DNA of 8,296 nucleotides. It comes from Desulfobulbaceae bacterium UBA5611. Its GTDB lineage: Bacteria > Desulfobacterota > Desulfobulbia > Desulfobulbales > Desulfocapsaceae. Of the stretch, positions 6,414 through 8,296 are shown in pieces. Numbering within the stretch: position 1 is the first letter of the stretch; each line of letters starts with the position of its first letter. Location of the stretch: positions 1 through 8,296 of the forward strand of contig DIKT01000058.1 in the NCBI GenBank assembly GCA_002424635.1, written 5' to 3'. The translations under genes and the position numbers were made by a program. The notes under the pieces were generated by a model that did no database searches, had not been told where the DNA came from, and saw only the letters and a list, made by a program, of their open reading frames with translations.

Positions 6414-6425
6414 GCCTCTGGAGGC
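6414..6425. repeat. GC-rich dyad between the divergent promoters
   Basis: GCCTC (6414-6418) and GAGGC (6421-6425) form a 12-bp near-palindrome with a TG centre, 22 bases upstream of the -35 box at 6447. It could be an operator for the divergent genes. No regulator gene is visible nearby. Confidence 0.3.
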
Positions 6426-6446
6426 CGGAGCAAAAGGGCCCATTAT

Positions 6447-6476
6447 TTGACAAAAGTCCTGACGGCTGTGTATTAT
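6447..6476 (+). promoter_or_regulatory. Strong sigma-70-type promoter for the DUF255 gene
   Basis: A perfect TTGACA (6447-6452) and TATTAT (6471-6476, 5 of 6) with an 18-base spacer. The expected start near 6483 gives a leader of about 66 bases ending in the ribosome binding site AGGAGG (6536-6541). It is the best promoter match in the window. Confidence 0.7.
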
Positions 6477-6548
6477 TTTAATATATGTGAAAAATTCCTG
6501 CTCGCTTCCAGCTAATAATTCGTAAACCCGGCACCAGGAGGACAGTCT

Positions 6549-8296
6549 ATGGCAGCTACCCCAACCATGCAGAATTTTATTGAGCAAAAGCTGGCGCAGG
6601 GGGCATCTCCTAACCGGTTGCTCCAGGAAAAAAGTCCCTACCTGCTCCAGCATGCCTTTAATCCGGTGCAGTGGTTTCCGTGGGGCGATGAGGCCTTTGC
6701 CCTGGCGCGGCAAAAAAACAGGCCGATCTTTCTGTCTATCGGCTATTCCACCTGCCACTGGTGCCATGTTATGGCCCATGAATCCTTTGAGGATACGGAA
6801 GTGGCCAGGCTCCTCAATGCGGATTTTGTCTGCATCAAAGTGGACCGCGAAGAGCGGCCTGATCTGGATCAGCTTTATATGGCAGCCGTCCAGGCCCTGA
6901 CCGGCCAGGGCGGCTGGCCCATGTCAGTCTTTCTCACTCCTGAGCTGCAGCCATTTTATGGCGGCACCTATTTCCCGCCTGACAGCCGCCACGGCCTACC
7001 CGGTTTCAGCGAGGTGCTGACGGCGGTCAGTGAGGCCTGGACCAGCACTCCCGAGAATATTCTTGAGTCGGCGGCCAAGATTACCGATTATCTCCGCCAG
7101 AAGGCCACCGATTCCGGCCAGGCCATAATTGACCCCACGATTGCTGCCAAGGCTTTTCAGGAGATTAGCGAGGAATATGATGCTGAATTCGGCGGTTTTG
7201 GCCTGGCCCCTAAGTTTCCCCGCCCCGTGCTCTTCAACTTTTTATTGCGTCAGGCGGCCCGCACCGGTGAGCAGCAGGGCCTTGAAATGACTTATGTGAC
7301 CCTGCGCCGGATGGCAGACGGTGGCATGTATGATCAGATCGGCGGCGGTTTTCATCGTTATTCCGTCGATCAGCAATGGCGGGTGCCCCATTTTGAAAAG
7401 ATGCTTTATGATCAGGCCCAACTCGCCGTCAGTTATCTCGAGGCCTATCAGCTGGGGCAGGATCCTTTTTATGCCAACGTGGCCCGGGATATTTTAGAGT
7501 ATGTCCTGACTGATATGACCAGTCCGGAAGGAGGCTTTTATTCGGCGGAGGATGCCGACAGTACTGAGCCCGGCAATCCGGCCATTCATGGCGAAGGGAT
7601 TTTTTATCTGTGGACCGGAGCAGAGATTAGCGCCATCCTCGGCCCTGAGCAGGGAGCTATCTTTTCTTATCATTATGGCGTGCTGGACGCCGGCAATGCC
7701 TTTGCTGATCCCCAGCAGGAGTTTGTCGGCAAAAATATTCTCTATGTCGCCCATTCCCTGGCCGACACCGCCAGTCATTTTCAGATGGCAGAGGCTGCCT
7801 TGGCGGCCATACTCGCCGGTTGCCGACAGCAGCTAAAGGCCATAAGGATGACAAGGCCAAGGCCGCATCTGGATGATAAGATCATTACTTCCTGGAACGG
7901 TCATATGATCAGCGCCCTGGCCCTGGCTGCCCAGGTATTGGAGGATGACCGCTATCTGGCGGCAGCCGAACGAGCGGCGACCTTCGTGCAAAGCAAGTTG
8001 TATGATCCGCTAGCCGGTACCCTTTATCGGCGCTACCGGGACGGCGAGGGCGGTCTTGCCGGACAGCTTGATGATTATGTCTTTCTGATAAGCGGCCTCC
8101 TCGATCTTTATGAGGCCTCTTTTGAGATTGGCTGGCTGCAACTGGCCATCTCTTTGCTGGAAAAACAGATTGTCCTGTTTGCGGATGAGGCCCATGGTGG
8201 TTTTTTTGAAACTGCAGGGGCAGACCATTCCGTGCTGATCCGCCTCAAGGCCGATTATGACGGGGCAGAACCGGCGGGTAATTCGGTAAGCGCCCT
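6549..8296 (+). CDS. DUF255 thioredoxin-domain protein (YyaL/SSP411 family), 3' truncated by window
   Basis: The first 582 codons and two more bases of a protein family that is usually about 680-750 residues; the end lies outside the window. The N-terminal DUF255 domain has a thioredoxin-like fold, with QHAFNPVQWFPWGDEAF (34-50) and the redox motif CHWC (69-72) inside STCHWCHVMAHESFED, KVDREERPDLDQLYM (97-111), GGWPMSVFLTP (121-131) and GGTYFPP (138-144). The second part is an alpha/alpha toroid (six-hairpin glycosidase-like) domain with FGLAPKFPRP (from 217), VPHFEKMLYDQ (279-289) and RPRPHLDDKI (436-445) followed by TSWNG. AGGAGG 7 bases before the ATG at 6549 fixes the start. The frame is uninterrupted and conserved throughout. 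There is no signal peptide, so it is probably cytoplasmic. Biochemical function is not established for the family. The divergent position next to the YeeE pair may be incidental or may reflect thiol redox work (inference). Confidence 0.93.
   Translation, partial: MAATPTMQNFIEQKLAQGASPNRLLQEKSPYLLQHAFNPVQWFPWGDEAFALARQKNRPIFLSIGYSTCHWCHVMAHESFEDTEVARLLNADFVCIKVDREERPDLDQLYMAAVQALTGQGGWPMSVFLTPELQPFYGGTYFPPDSRHGLPGFSEVLTAVSEAWTSTPENILESAAKITDYLRQKATDSGQAIIDPTIAAKAFQEISEEYDAEFGGFGLAPKFPRPVLFNFLLRQAARTGEQQGLEMTYVTLRRMADGGMYDQIGGGFHRYSVDQQWRVPHFEKMLYDQAQLAVSYLEAYQLGQDPFYANVARDILEYVLTDMTSPEGGFYSAEDADSTEPGNPAIHGEGIFYLWTGAEISAILGPEQGAIFSYHYGVLDAGNAFADPQQEFVGKNILYVAHSLADTASHFQMAEAALAAILAGCRQQLKAIRMTRPRPHLDDKIITSWNGHMISALALAAQVLEDDRYLAAAERAATFVQSKLYDPLAGTLYRRYRDGEGGLAGQLDDYVFLISGLLDLYEASFEIGWLQLAISLLEKQIVLFADEAHGGFFETAGADHSVLIRLKADYDGAEPAGNSVSA

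Noticed and set aside
6296..6433. Upstream extension of the selenoprotein YeeE frame
   Set aside because: The extra residues are not membrane-protein-like, no ribosome binding site supports them, and the stretch contains the promoter-like elements. The ATG at 6295 has a well-placed AGAGG.
1..8296. CRISPR arrays, tRNA or rRNA genes, insertion sequences
   Set aside because: No regularly spaced direct repeats, cloverleaf or rRNA sequence, and no recognisable transposase was seen on either strand.

Overview
The window looks like chromosomal DNA from a GC-rich anaerobic or microaerophilic bacterium, most likely a deltaproteobacterium (Desulfobacterota). That placement is inference: it rests on a probable selenocysteine-containing YeeE/YedE protein, a SulP anion transporter, a complete Entner-Doudoroff lower branch and general gene style. 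There is no rRNA, tRNA or phylogenetic marker in the window.

Left part (1-3339, + strand): a tight operon for the oxidative start and Entner-Doudoroff branch of sugar catabolism. It encodes 6-phosphogluconolactonase (pgl), 6-phosphogluconate dehydratase (edd) and KDPG/KHG aldolase (eda). Together they convert 6-phosphogluconolactone to pyruvate and glyceraldehyde-3-phosphate. The operon probably starts upstream of the window, where a glucose-6-phosphate dehydrogenase gene would be expected but cannot be seen.

Middle (3340-5246): a 368-base AT-richer intergenic stretch with small inverted repeats, a possible degraded ORF and a plausible sigma-70 promoter. It is followed by a 512-residue SulP-family anion transporter with a C-terminal STAS domain, on the + strand.

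Middle right (5250-6295, - strand): two translationally coupled half-size YeeE/YedE (DUF395) membrane proteins, convergent with the SulP gene and separated from it by only 3 bases. The upstream gene contains an in-frame TGA exactly where the family has the conserved cysteine of its G-C-x-S-G-H-G motif. The reading frame continues for 41 further codons of family-like sequence to a TGA that overlaps the next ATG. A bacterial SECIS-like hairpin with a G/U apical loop lies about 22 nt after the TGA. This is best read as a selenoprotein form of a sulfur- or selenium-compound permease subunit and is the most interesting object here. Standard gene calling would cut it to 131 residues or call it a pseudogene.

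Right part (6549-8296, + strand): a divergently transcribed DUF255/YyaL-type protein (thioredoxin-like domain with CHWC, then an alpha/alpha toroid domain), running off the window end. The 253-base divergent region holds a strong sigma-70 promoter for it (TTGACA-18-TATTAT) and a weaker opposite promoter for the YeeE pair, overlapped by a perfect 7-7-7 AT-rich inverted repeat.
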